Assembly (NCBI GenBank): GCA_015680685.1
Contig: MNCI01002316.1
Coordinates: 161,729 to 225,728 of the forward strand
Reading direction: 5' to 3'
DNA length: 64,000 bases
DNA from: Gnetum montanum
Taxonomy: Eukaryota > Streptophyta > Gnetopsida > Gnetales > Gnetaceae
Shown piece after piece: positions 48,588 through 59,630 of this stretch. The notes under the pieces are model-generated. The model searched no databases. It was not told the DNA's origin and saw only the letters and a program-made list of their open reading frames with translations. The position numbers were made by a program, and so were the translations under genes. How positions within the stretch are numbered: position 1 is the stretch's first letter; the number at the start of each line of letters is the position of its first letter.

Positions 48588-49434
48588 TGATGAGTGGTAA
48601 AAGGTACCCCTACACTCAACTATACAAATCACAAAGTGTTCACGCATGATCCAATTAAATTTCATGGACTCTATATCTTTTGGTACACTAGTTGTCTAGG
48701 AAGTGAACCTCACCCTAATGGTCATTCATTGTTTTCTCAATTATACCCATGATGTACAAAGGTATGGTTAAGTGTAATCAAGACATATGATTTTTATTGT
48801 TTTATGTTTTATGTTCCTTGGTACTTAAAGTAGAGAGATGAAGTAATTTAATTAAACTACTTAACTATTCTCTAATTAGTCCTAACATAAGCATCCAGTA
48901 CCACTTTCCGTACACATCTTAAACCCACGTATCCACTATTGGGTTATCAAGCACTATGCTACTAGGTGAACTAAGCAATAGCACTACTAGGATTACCAAG
49001 AAAATATGTGTTTACACTCGAAGCTGGCATACATATGTGTTTACTTAATTGTTATTTAACTTATCTCACTTAATTACTGAATTAGCCTAATTACTGAGAA
49101 ACATGGAATAAATAACTAAAAACATTAAACACATGAATAAAACATTTAAATTATCTAGAATGCTGTAAGGTTTATCAAAAAGCTTGTCTTTATTGTCACA
49201 CACACTATCGTGTTTAGGTACAATAGTGCTCGAATAAAGATCTGTATACTTAATGACTCCTACTACGGGCACTCGAGAAAATATTCTAACTTTTGAATGT
49301 AATAACTATAAGAGTTTGGATACTACTATGACTTGACTTCCCATAAACATAGTTGTGAGCTCATATTTATAGTTTTTATTATAGGGATGCATCGATGAGG
49401 CCATGTAAATGGGACCCCATTGGCGAGGGCCTAT
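48588..49434 (-). repeat. Element III 5' LTR, inner piece
   Basis: It starts TGATGAGTGG beside minus-strand TTGGCATCATT (decayed primer site). It matches 18848-18992 plus 35185-35930. Minus-strand TATAAATATGAGC lies near 49360-49375. It is cut at about 49434 by element IV and resumes at 59573. Confidence 0.88.
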
Positions 49435-50246
49435 TGATGAACTAGACAAGATATCACGTCCGCGATATCGGATCAACCATGTGATGTCGAATACCCGATA
49501 TCGCGGCCCGTCTCCTTGCTTATACATAAGAGAAGGTGCCCTTGGTTTCAACAGTTAGAAGTTAGTCCCTTTGCCAAAATCTTGATAATTTTTCCCTCCA
49601 AAGTTATAATTATTTCTGTGTGCCCACAGTAGGAGTCATAGCGTGAATATATCTTTATTCGACCATTGTGTACCTAAGCACACTTTGTGTATGGTAATAA
49701 AGATGAACTTTATGATAAACCTTGTAGCATACAGAATAGATTAATTAGTGTTAATTATTATTTAATGCTTTTCTAGTTAATTAATGATTTCTCTCACCTT
49801 ACAACTCTCTTACTTAAATATACTTAGTACGATTGCTTCGAGCATGCGTGTAGCGCTTGGTAACCCAGTAACAATTAGTGTTTGGTAATCCCAGCAGCGT
49901 TGCACCTGTTCAAGATGTGTATGGCAAGTGGGAATGGATACTGGTGTTAGGAATAATTAGAACTTAGCTAATGAATAGTTAAATTGGATTAGTTACTTAG
50001 TTATCTCTCTCTCCTCCTTACTAGCGTAGGATATAAAACACATAAAAAGCCATAAAAAATCATATGCCTCAAGCTTACTTAACCATACAACCATGACATA
50101 CAAGTAAGTTTGGGAAGACAACAATTAATCAACCTATTATTATTCCACGGAGGCACATAAACACTTAGTCCTTGGAATTCGACCAGATTGTGCATAAAAC
50201 GCTTGTATTCGTATGGTTGAGCATAGGGGTACGTCGTCGCTCATCA
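49435..50246 (+). repeat. Element IV 5' LTR
   Basis: It begins TGATGAACTAG and ends TCGCTCATCA. GATATCG palindromes lie at 49449-49503. The TATA position carries the degraded TATACATAAG (about 49521-49530), where the 3' copy has TATAAATAAG. Confidence 0.93.
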
Positions 50247-50247
50247 T

Positions 50248-50265
50248 TGGCACCATTGTTGGGGA
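50248..50265 (+). other. Primer-binding site of element IV (tRNA-Asp type)
   Basis: TGGCACCATTGTTGGGGA differs from the complement of plant tRNA-Asp 3' end (TGGCGCCGTTGCCGGGGA) at three positions, all transitions of the kind left by cytosine deamination. Confidence 0.82.
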
Positions 50266-50899
50266 CTTAGTTGTTTGTGCGCTAAGTAGAACTTAGGAAA
50301 TCATTTACATCATTGGAACAAACCCTTAGGGTGATTAAGAAAAAGAAAATAGTACATTGCACACTAAACAAGACAAAATATCTTCTTCTTCACACAAAAG
50401 CACTTCATTGCCTAGGACTAACATAAGAAGCAATTAGCGGCAAGATACACATGACGTTGATTCACCAATTCCTCAACAGTTTTGTGTGGTGTATGTTCAT
50501 CTCGATGAATATGTACCTGAATTCACCTTTATTCTCCACCAAGATGAATAGCTACATTGGTGTGACTTGGAAGGTAACATAGTATTACCTCCCGACAGTT
50601 CAGTCCTAAGTATGCTTCTTCGTGCTCTCGTGCGAATAGGCATGCAACACTTACATGCTGAGTACATTGCATAGGACTACGATTCGAGAGACTATCATCC
50701 CACAGAAGTGAGACATTAAAGGGATTTTCAACAGGAAAGACACCATAAATCCTTGAAGGGAAAATGGTCTAAGGCTGCCCCTCACGTTCTAAGCGAAATT
50801 GAGGGTGATGAACCTACCTCAAGTAGTCACCCACATAACGATGTTCCTCCCCTTGACTTTGGCCAAGGGGTTGTGTATTAGAACCTTCATTCTACTATT

Positions 50900-52700
50900 C
50901 ACAACCTAGGTGCTGATACCAATAGACATAAAGTGTCCAAAAAAGGAACAAAAACAAATGACAAATGTGGGCTTTTTTATTGCAATCGCGATTGAGGCAG
51001 AGACCATCGAAGAGAAGGTAGTAGACACCATCATGATGGCGGTTCTCATTCTTCTTCACATTCATCATCTCCTTCATCCTCTCCTTCCATGTTCTGATGT
51101 ATCCATAGAGAAATAGATTGTGAGGATAAGGGCAAACAAGGTGGAAGTCACAGATGGGACAACCAAGACAGAGGACGAGGGCACTCTAGGGAATCATGCC
51201 ATAGAAGAAGGGAGAGTAGGGAACTACGTAGGCACCATAGATGCTATTAATGAGATGATCATGATGAACCCCTACTCGCTACATGAAGCATGCTAGATAT
51301 AACTAAGGCTGAATAAGTTCCAACAAGGCACTAAAAAGATAGTAGGATCAAGGGGTTAGACATGAATAACATCCCACGATTTGAAGGGGGATATAACACT
51401 TACAAGCATTTCACGATGCGTGTGCCTTGAAAAACATAGAAAATGAGTGGCAAAAGCTTTAGTTGTTCCCACGAATACTAATAAAAGAAGCTGAAAGCTA
51501 GTACTGGTCCTTGGAACTGGAATCCATTCGTAGGTGAAGTACTCTGTTAGAACTATTCAACGATAAGTACCAAACGTACTCCCAGGTGTCTAACCTACGA
51601 AAGCAAATCCAAGGATGGAAACAAGGAAGTCATGAACCCTTGGATGCTGCCATGGGCCATTATTATGCACTTTTACATCGTTTTCCTGGCCATGGTTATT
51701 CACAGTGGGATCAACTACGCCATCTCGTAGATGGACTTAGGCATGAAACAAGAATAACCCTTGGGACTTATGCCCAAGGGAGGTTATCTGAGCTTAGGTC
51801 CCATCAAATTCATAGGCTACTAGAGAAAATAGCTAAGGAAGAAGGTGAGCTATGAAAAAGAGAGAGTGCGGAGGAATATAACTGAGATCTTTTCCTCTGA
51901 AAGAAGGGAGTAAGATTTTGTGAGGATGAGGAAGAGTCACCACTCGAAGAGATGGTGAATAGGAAAATCTTACCTATCCAAAAGTTAGCATCAGAAGTAT
52001 CAGCAAAGGTAGACCAAATGTCTGACTCCCTAGATAGTAGATTTCAAACTATGCTCAAAGTAGTAGAGGAGTCTAGAGAGCAAGGTAGTGATCATGACAA
52101 AAGGAAAAAGAAAGAAGTAGAAAATGCACATAACAAGGGTAAGGGTAAAGTTGCTATTATTGAAGAAGTTGTGGACTCGAATACAGATGATGATAGTGGA
52201 TTCGAGATTTGTCAATATGACCATCCTAAGGGATGTTGCCCTATGATCTCCCATTTGCAGGAGTCTAAGGTGTATGCACTTAATCCATGTTTAAACAAAC
52301 GACAAACATTCCAATGGTTACCTTATCCCCAAGGTAACCCAAGGTAGTTCCACCAACCTTTAACATATTATCCAAGTGGAACTCCACTAAAACCAGTTGA
52401 GCAACATTAATAGTGGCAACACTCACACTCATGGGAAATGCCACCACCAAGGCAACAATATCGTTATCAGGAACTTGACCCATATGGATATTACGTGCAA
52501 CATCCAATCTCTCCACATGACTCTGTTGGTCACGTTACTCCCCAACATCACTACCAAGCCTGTGAGTACTATAGGACTCCCTCTCCTAGGGGTGACATTC
52601 CACAAGTGTACCATCCTTCTAATTTAGCTGCATCTTTGCCACCAATAGCTCCATTACCACCTGCTCCAGTAATGCAAGGTGAACTCCCCACTCAGCCATA
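50900..52700 (+). pseudogene. gag of element IV (broken)
   Basis: A serine/histidine/arginine-rich head (51030-51300) is followed by a MNNIPRFEGGYN-type block near 51364. The open frame 51586-51855 carries LRKQIQGWKQGSHEPLDAAM, HYYALLHRFPGHGYSQW and GLRHETRITLGTYAQGRL, the Retrotrans_gag core. Frame 51952-52347 has a basic linker, then FEICQYDHPKGCCP, a C-x2-C-x7-C variant of the knuckle at the same place as in element II. A P/Q/Y-rich tail follows to about 52700. Stops separate the parts. Confidence 0.78.
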
Positions 52701-52803
52701 ACAATGTAATGCCATCAGGGCTGTTAATCCTCAACCTACTATTGGTTCTGACAACCATATAAAGAAAAGATATTTCTTCAGAACCAACATTCCAACCAAG
52801 CCT

Positions 52804-55800
52804 TTGCAACCCCAAGCAGTTGAGTCTTTGGACGCCTCTGTATCAACTAAAGCTTCAGAGCCCCCTTTGAACTTAACATCACATTCAATGCATACGGTCA
52901 TGTTAACACCTGCCATTACTGATTGGATCAAAGCTGGCCACCTTCCTAGGAAATTATGCAATCCTAGCAGTCCCCTAATATACCTACAAATCACTAGGAA
53001 TGAGCCTTGTAAAGCTCTTTTGGATTCAGGTTCCGGTGTCAACCTAATATGCCAAGAAATGTATAAGGCCTAGAACGTACCCCCATTAAAAAATAGCAAT
53101 GTCCATTTAGAGTTAGTCAACCAGTCCACCACTGTTCCCTTGGGATTAGTGGAAGACATTGTTACCATTGTTTGTGGGTGGTCGTATCCAACTGACTTCC
53201 TAGTGATTCAAGTGAATAATAGTAAGGGGGACTTCCCAATCATAATGGGAAGGGCATGACTAAGAACTATCGATGCATGCCTAGGTATCCGCGATCTTTC
53301 CCTAGAAATATCTAAGAAAAACACTTTTGGAAAGATCAAGAAGAAGAAGGTTCCATGCATCACATACAGTGACAGAGGGTGCAATTGTGTGTAGAGATCA
53401 TGGGTTGTGCAAAGTTTAACATTGCTTGCATGCAATCAGTGTGCACAAATGATCAACATACAAAGGTGTTTGTATGTAGTAGCCACACGACAAGAAGACA
53501 CTCGACGGCTGATAGCTGATCAAGAAAGCAACTCACTTATATGCATGGAACTAACTGAGGGTTTGACTTACACTTATATATATAGCATTGATGCATTAGA
53601 ACAAGTACACCACCAACTTCCCCAGTGCTAACTTAGAAAACATCAATTGGAGAAAGTTGGAAATTCCAAAGAAATTTAAACAAGAGTCCCTAGAGCTAAA
53701 ACCATTACCCACCGGTATGGAATACACGTTCCTTAAGAATGGAAAATCGGTAATCATCAACACGAGACTTGATCCGCAACAAAAAGAGAGTCTATTAAAG
53801 GTAATAAACAAGTGTTCAAAAGCCTTTGCTTGGTCATGTCTAGAATTAATTGGAATAGATCCTAGGATAGCCAGCATAGGATTTACATAGACTCCTCCAT
53901 GAAACCTCAAAAACAACCACAGAGGTGATTGAACCCAAAGTTAAAGCAAGTAGTAAAAGAAGAAATCGAACAGCTTCTAAAGGCTGGGTTCATATACCCT
54001 AGTGTTGATAGCGAATGGGTTAGCCCCTTGGTAATCGTGCCTAAAAAGGAAGGCAAATGAAGGGTGTGTATAGATTTTAGGCTGCTAAACATGGCAACAT
54101 TCAAGGATCACTTTTCGTTGCCATTTGTTGACCAAGTCTTGGACACAATCACAGGGCATCGCTATTATAGTTTTCTGGATGGCTATAGCGGATACAACCA
54201 AATACAAATAGCCCCAGAAGACCAAGCCAAAACTATGTTCACTAGTCCTTGGGGAACGTTTGCATACAAACAAATGTTGTTTGGCTTGTGCAATGCCCCT
54301 GCCACGTTTCAATGCTTAGTTCTAAGCATATTCTAGCAGCAGATAGGAAATGGTGTGGAAGTCTTTACAGATGACTTCTCCAACTACGAAGCAAGTTTTG
54401 ATCAAGCCTTGGACCGATTAGAGTCAGTGTTGAAAAGATGCATAGAAACTAATTTGGGGCTCAATTGGAAAAAAAACCATTTGATGGTCCAAGAAGGCAT
54501 AGTACTTGGGCATAAAATTTCACATGCAAGGATAGAGGTAGACCCTGAAAAAATCAAAGTCATCCAAGGAATCACCCGTCAACTAAAAACTGTTAAGGAC
54601 ATTCGATCATTCCTTGGACACACTAGCTACTTCATAGAGAACTTTTTGAAGGTTGTCAAACCATTGGTAGAGCTAACGAAAAAGGATGTACCCTTCAAAT
54701 GGACCAGGGAATGCGAACTAGCTTTTCAAACTCTAAAATAGAAGCTGATAGAAACACCCATTCTACAAGCTCCTGACTGGTCCAGATCATTCCATGTCAT
54801 GACTAATGCATCCAACTACACCTTAGGAGCTGTACTTACACAATTAGATGACCAGAAATGACCCTATTACATCCACTGTGCAAGTAAAAGTATAGCTGGT
54901 GCACAAATTAACTACACTACTACAGAAAAAGAATTAATGGCTGTAGTGTTTGCACTAGAAGAATTTAGGAACTATGTATTGGGGTACAAAGTATTCATGC
55001 ACATAGATCATAGTGCCATCTGGTTCCTCATGAATAAGCCAATGGTAAGCCCCCATATTATATGATGGCTGGTAATCTTACAAGAGTTTGATCTAACAAT
55101 GATCAATCATAAAGGCACTGAGAACATAGTTTTTGATCATTTATCTCAGTTGCGCTGGGACAACAAAGAGGACGAGTATCCTATTTTTGATCACCTCCCT
55201 GATGAGTTCCTCTTTGCCGATGTAGTGAATGACCAATCACCCATTGAGAAAAATTGGTATAGTAGCATTCTTACCTATCTCCTTACCCAAAAAACACCAC
55301 AAGAGTTAGACCTTAAGAAGAAACAATAGTTTCTTCACAGAGCCAAGTACTTTATGGAGATCAATGGACAACTTTACAAAGTATGTCCTGATGGCTTGGT
55401 TCGATGGTGTGTTCCTGATAGAGATCAACTAAGAATTCTCCAAGACACTCATAAGGGCCCTTGTGGGGGTCACTATGCTGGGAGACGAATGACTATTAAG
55501 ATCCTACTTGCAGGGTATTATTGGCCTACCTTGTTCTGGAACACCCATTAATTTGTCCAATCTTGTGAGTGTTGTCAATGTGATGGGGGAATGACTACTA
55601 GAATGGAGGATCCACAACAATGGATTCAACCATTAGAACCCTTTGACATTTGGGGAATCAATTTCATGGGGCCCATTATAGTAATGTCCAATGGAAAAGC
55701 TTACATCGTAGTTGCTATAGACTACTGAACGAAATGGGCTGAAGTAGCTGTTGTTAAATATTGCACCTCATCTATAGCTGCATGATTTTTCCAAGAACAA

Positions 55801-56603
55801 GTCATCAACAGGTTTGGTGTGCCGCATGCACTTATCTCAGATAATGGTACACACTTTACAGGTGAAACTTTTTGGAAGTTAATGCAATGCTTAGAGATTG
55901 AGCACAAATTGACTACACCATACCACCCCCAAGAAAACGGTCATGTTGAGGTCACCAATAGGGAGATTACTAAGATACTAATAAGAACCATTAGCAAGTA
56001 AATGCAAGACTAGAGCACTAAATTGAATGATGCTCTTTGGGCATACCGCTCCACATGGAACTCCCTATAGGCTACTCTCCCTACGAGTTAGTGTACGGAA
56101 AACTTCCAATGCTCCTTATCCAAATTGAGCTCCATATGCTAGCCATGGCATGTGACCTCAACCTTGATCTTGATCTAACACAAAAATGAAGGTTGATGAC
56201 TCTTAACTTGCTAGACAAGAACCAATTAGCTGCCCTGTCATCTAATGAGTTTCACAAGGCATTTAATAAACAATTTCATGACCTAAAAATTAGGAAAGTT
56301 AAGTATCAACTAGGTGATAAGGTTCTCTATTGGAACCCCACACATGTGTCACAAGGTACCAAATTTGAAACACTATGGGAAGGACCTTACATTATCTATG
56401 CAACTTTTCCTTTAGGAGCCATGACCATATATAAACCTAAGAGCCCAGATAAAATATTGTTAGTCAACGTGCAACAAAAAAAACCCTTCCATGAGTTTGA
56501 GATAGCCAGAACATATGCTACCTCTGTAGGTGGGCAACCGTGCTCATTATTTCAAATCTCCTCCTTCCAACTCAGTCATGGGGGAGATGGCCACCTTACC
56601 TAA
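52804..56603 (+). pseudogene. pol of element IV: protease, reverse transcriptase, RNase H, integrase (broken)
   Basis: Protease: CKALLDSGSGVNLI keeps the DSG active site (52,990-53,050), and FPIIMGRA is followed by TGA where W is expected. Reverse transcriptase: WVSPLVIVPKK, YSFLDGYSGYNQIQIAPEDQ, LFGLCNAPATFQ and EVFTDDFSNY keep the catalytic DD (54,000-54,390). RNase H: NYTTTEKELMAVV and HIDHSAIWFL (54,910-55,030). Integrase: THKGPCGGHYAGRR and SCECCQC form the zinc module, FDIWGINFMGP has D replaced by N at the first catalytic site, and ISDNGTHF and QENGHVEV keep the others. The C-terminal part is QLGDKVLYWNP with LWEGPYI (56,310-56,390). Roughly a dozen stops and at least two frameshifts inactivate it, yet it is the best preserved pol in the window. 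Confidence 0.9.
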
Positions 56604-58757
56604 TCATTGAAGAGCCTTAGTTCTTTCTAAGTTTTTGTTTTACATATTTTTGTTTTACACGTCTTTTGTTTTACACATTTTTGTTTTGCACATTTCTTTA
56701 ATTTTTCTTATTTTTGTTTTATACCATTGTTCATATTTTTACCATTTCTTTATGTGATTATTTTATTTTGTTTTGTTCGTCACCCAATAAGTGTTCATGA
56801 TGATGGCATGAATAATATCATATTGATTGCTAATGTTTGGATTTTACCTTTGAAGTATGATGTTGATATTAATGTATGGTTCTTTTGATTAAACAAGCAA
56901 TGAGTCCATGACATTCATGCATCCATAAAATCCTATGGTCTCCCTTGGCTTGGAACTGTATAGTTCCTTTCTCTAATAAAGCTATTAACGAATTGGTGGT
57001 TGGGTATTTCTTAGACTAAGGAAAGACTCAAAGGATGAAAAGGATGTAACTTCAAGGGGATTCTATGCGTTTGTACTGGCTATTCTCTTGAGTCCTCTGA
57101 TGCTTTTTCCTTTGGTTTTCCACCATTCTGACCATTCATCAAATCATCAGAAGCTGAGTACATATAAATAAGTCTTTGCATGGTGTGGTTCTCACGTGAA
57201 AAAAAAATAGTGAGAATTCAAAGCACACCCCTTAGACACAATAATGAACTTGGGCTACAAGCACTGGTTATGGAACTGGAAAGATATGTTACCCATGACT
57301 AAAGGTTCCCTCTAACTAAGGCCCCTTCTCACTTCCTGGTTCTCCATCTCGCTCTCCTCGGAATGGTGGTGACTTTTTGTAGAGGCATTCTTGTTGCTTC
57401 AAAAGGATGGGTTAGTCAATTGTGTTGATGCAAGGTCACTNATGGACTTTACACAACCTTGTTCTTGGGTTTCCATTCCATTCTCTACTCTCCACCTTTC
57501 TTTTCCATTTCTCACCTCATTGCCAATTTTATCATTAGTTTATATCTTGGTTGATGCATTGTTCTTCCTTGGTAATTTCTTATGGGTAATTTTTTAACTC
57601 TTACTTCCAATTGACATTCCTAGAGCCTACAGACTCTGTGGTTTGTGGGTCTATCAAGGTACTAAAGACATGAGCCTGCTTTGGGGAGGACCCACTGGCA
57701 TTCCTTTTTGGTGCATTTGTTAACTTCTTTCCCTTAAACATTTCCTATAATCAACAATTTTTTATTTCATCCCCATCCATGACATCCATTTTCCTCACAT
57801 TGTCATTGTTACTTTTTCTTCATCTTTCTTATTCCTTATCTTTTTCCATTCTATTGCTTCCAGAGGTTCACTCCTAGTCATGGGGGCCCTGGCACAATTT
57901 TTTCAATTTTTCCTAACCCTTGCACCTTAGGTAGTCACCAATGTTAAATCTCTAGAATCAGTATCTGCCATAACAACAACTCAGCCAATGCACTTTACAT
58001 CAAGGCAAGGTATCAACTACATTATTAACTTCTTTCCCTTAAACATCTTCTATAATCAACAATTTTTTATTTCATCCTCATCCATGACATCCATTTTCCT
58101 CACATTGTCTTTGTTACTTTTTCTCCATCTTTCTTATTCCTTATCTTTTTCCATCCTATCGCTACTAGAGGTTCACTCCTAGTCATGGGGGCCATGGCAC
58201 ATTTTTTTCAATTTTTCCTAACCCCTGCACCTTAGGTAGTCACCAGTGTTAAATCTCTAGAATCAGTGTATGCCATAACCACAACTCAACTAATGCACTT
58301 TACATTGAGGCAAGGTATCAACTGCATTATGATTTATCTACCTCACTCATTTGTGACTATGTTGTGTGTGCAGATGGCAATCATATAACAATGGATTGGG
58401 TCTGGAGGAAACACTCAGGATGGACCGGAACTAGAACGTTTACAAAAGGAGCAAGATTGGTGGCGTGGCTATGGACAAATAATGGAAGGCACAATATTGG
58501 CATCAACAACAACACATCTTATTCTTCTCTCTCTCTCTCCTTCTTCTCTTCTAGCTACCAAATAAGGCTAGATGTCATTTATGTATAGTGTTCACTTTTG
58601 TGGTCATGAACACTAATGTTGTCATATATTGTATTGTTGATTCGTTCATTGGGCATATTAAGTCAGTCAACCTATTCCACCATTAATGGTCATTCAGTTA
58701 ATAATCCAATACCTTCCCAATATTTTGTAAGGAACTAGAGGATGAGTTTTCATTCAG
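56604..58757 (+). other. Element IV non-coding 3' region
   Basis: It starts with TTTTGTTTTACAC-like repeats (56638-56760), continues with sequence shared with elements I and II, and contains the 305-bp tandem duplication. TGTGTGCAG followed by ATGGCAATC sits at 58365-58382, a relic of the accessory ORF start junction, but no ORF follows. A single N stands at 57441. Confidence 0.75.
57720..58329 (+). repeat. Tandem duplication, two copies of about 305 bp
   Basis: Copy 1 starts at 57720 and copy 2 at 58025, both with TTAACTTCTTTCCCTTAAAC. Both carry TCCTAGTCATGGGGGCC and end in GGCAAGGTATCAACT-like sequence. Element I has a single, more diverged copy (about 240-560). Confidence 0.9.
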
Positions 58758-58768
58758 TCATGGGGGTA

Positions 58769-59572
58769 TGATGAACTGTGATATTGCATCCACGATATCG
58801 GATCAGCCATGTGATGTTGGATACCTGATATCGTGGCATGTCTCCTTGCCTATAAATAAGAGGCAACGCCCTTGGTTTCAATAGTTAGAAGTTAGTCCCT
58901 TAGCCAAACTCTTGCCAAATTTTCCCTCCAAAGTTAGAATTATTTCTGCGCTCGCAGTAGGAGTCATAGAGTGAACAGATCTTTATTTGAGCATTGTGTA
59001 CTTGACCACACTTTGTGTACGACAATAAAGATGAACTTTATGATAAACCTTGCAGCATATAGAATAGATTAATTAGTGTTAATTATTATTTAATGCTTTC
59101 CTAGTTAATTAATGATTTCTCTCACCTTACAACTCTCTTAGTTAAATACACTCAATATGAATACTTCGAGCATGCATGCAGCGCTTGGTAACCTAGTAAT
59201 GATTAGTGTTTGGTAATCCCAATAGTGTTGCACCAGTTCAGGATGTGTATAGCAAGTGGGAACGTATACTAGTGTTAAGAATAATTAGAACTTAGCTAAT
59301 GAATAGTTAAATTGGATTAGTTACTTAGTTATCTCTCTCCTCCTTACTAGCGCAGGATATAAAACACATAAAAATCCATAAAAAATCATATGCCTCAAGC
59401 TTACTTAATCATACAACTATGACATACAAGTAAGTTTGGGAAGACAATGATTAATCAACCCGTTATTGTTCCATGGAGGCACATAGGCACTTAGTCCTTG
59501 GAATTCAACCAGATCATGCATGAAACACTCATATTCATATGATTGAGCATAGGGGTACCTTGTCGCTCATCA
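58769..59572 (+). repeat. Element IV 3' LTR
   Basis: It begins TGATGAACTGTG directly after TCATGGGGGTA (58758-58768) and ends TCGCTCATCA. It pairs with 49435-50246. TATAAATAAG is intact near 58851-58860. Confidence 0.93.
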
Positions 59573-59630
59573 CTTCTCTACAAGGCCACATCCATAGGGA
59601 TCCATCAACATGATACTTTGACACTCATCA
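59573..59630 (-). repeat. Element III 5' LTR, outer 58-bp piece
   Basis: AAGGCCACATCCATAGGGAT followed by CCATCAACATGATACTTTGA matches 35945-35985 of the sister LTR. It ends CACTCATCA, the outer terminus of element III. Confidence 0.75.

Larger units (their letters stand above)
49435..59572 (+). mobile_element. Element IV: Gypsy element with gag-pol but no accessory ORF, inserted in the element III 5' LTR
   Basis: LTRs are 49435-50246 and 58769-59572. It holds a tRNA-Asp primer site at 50248-50265, gag, protease, RT, RNase H, integrase, a long non-coding 3' region with a 305-bp tandem duplication, and a polypurine tract. The flanks GGGCCTAT (left) and CTTCTCTACAAGGCCACAT (right) rejoin to match 35932-35955 in the sister LTR of III. 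The implied duplication CCTAT/CTTCT is imperfect, so the TSD has decayed or is misplaced by a base or two. Confidence 0.9.
18848..59630 (-). mobile_element. Element III: old Ty3/Gypsy element on the minus strand, broken by elements II, VI and IV
   Basis: The 3' LTR is 18848-18992 plus 35185-35992, and the 5' LTR is 48588-49434 plus 59573-59630. The body is 35993-48587, read right to left. Just inside the 3' LTR, 35993-36003 is the complement of the polypurine tract seen in I, II and IV. Just inside the 5' LTR, minus-strand TTGGCATCATT is a decayed tRNA-Asp primer site. Gene order is gag, protease, RT, RNase H, integrase, spacer, accessory ORF. The outer flanks GAAGA (18843-18847) and AAATA (59631-59635) are only 3/5 alike, so the TSD is not proven. 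The structure follows from both LTRs rejoining across the younger insertions. Confidence 0.85.

Noticed and set aside
59573-59577. CTTCT/CCTAT as a confirmed TSD for element IV
   Set aside because: Only 3 of 5 bases agree. The insertion is supported by the rejoined LTR flanks, but the duplication itself is not clean.
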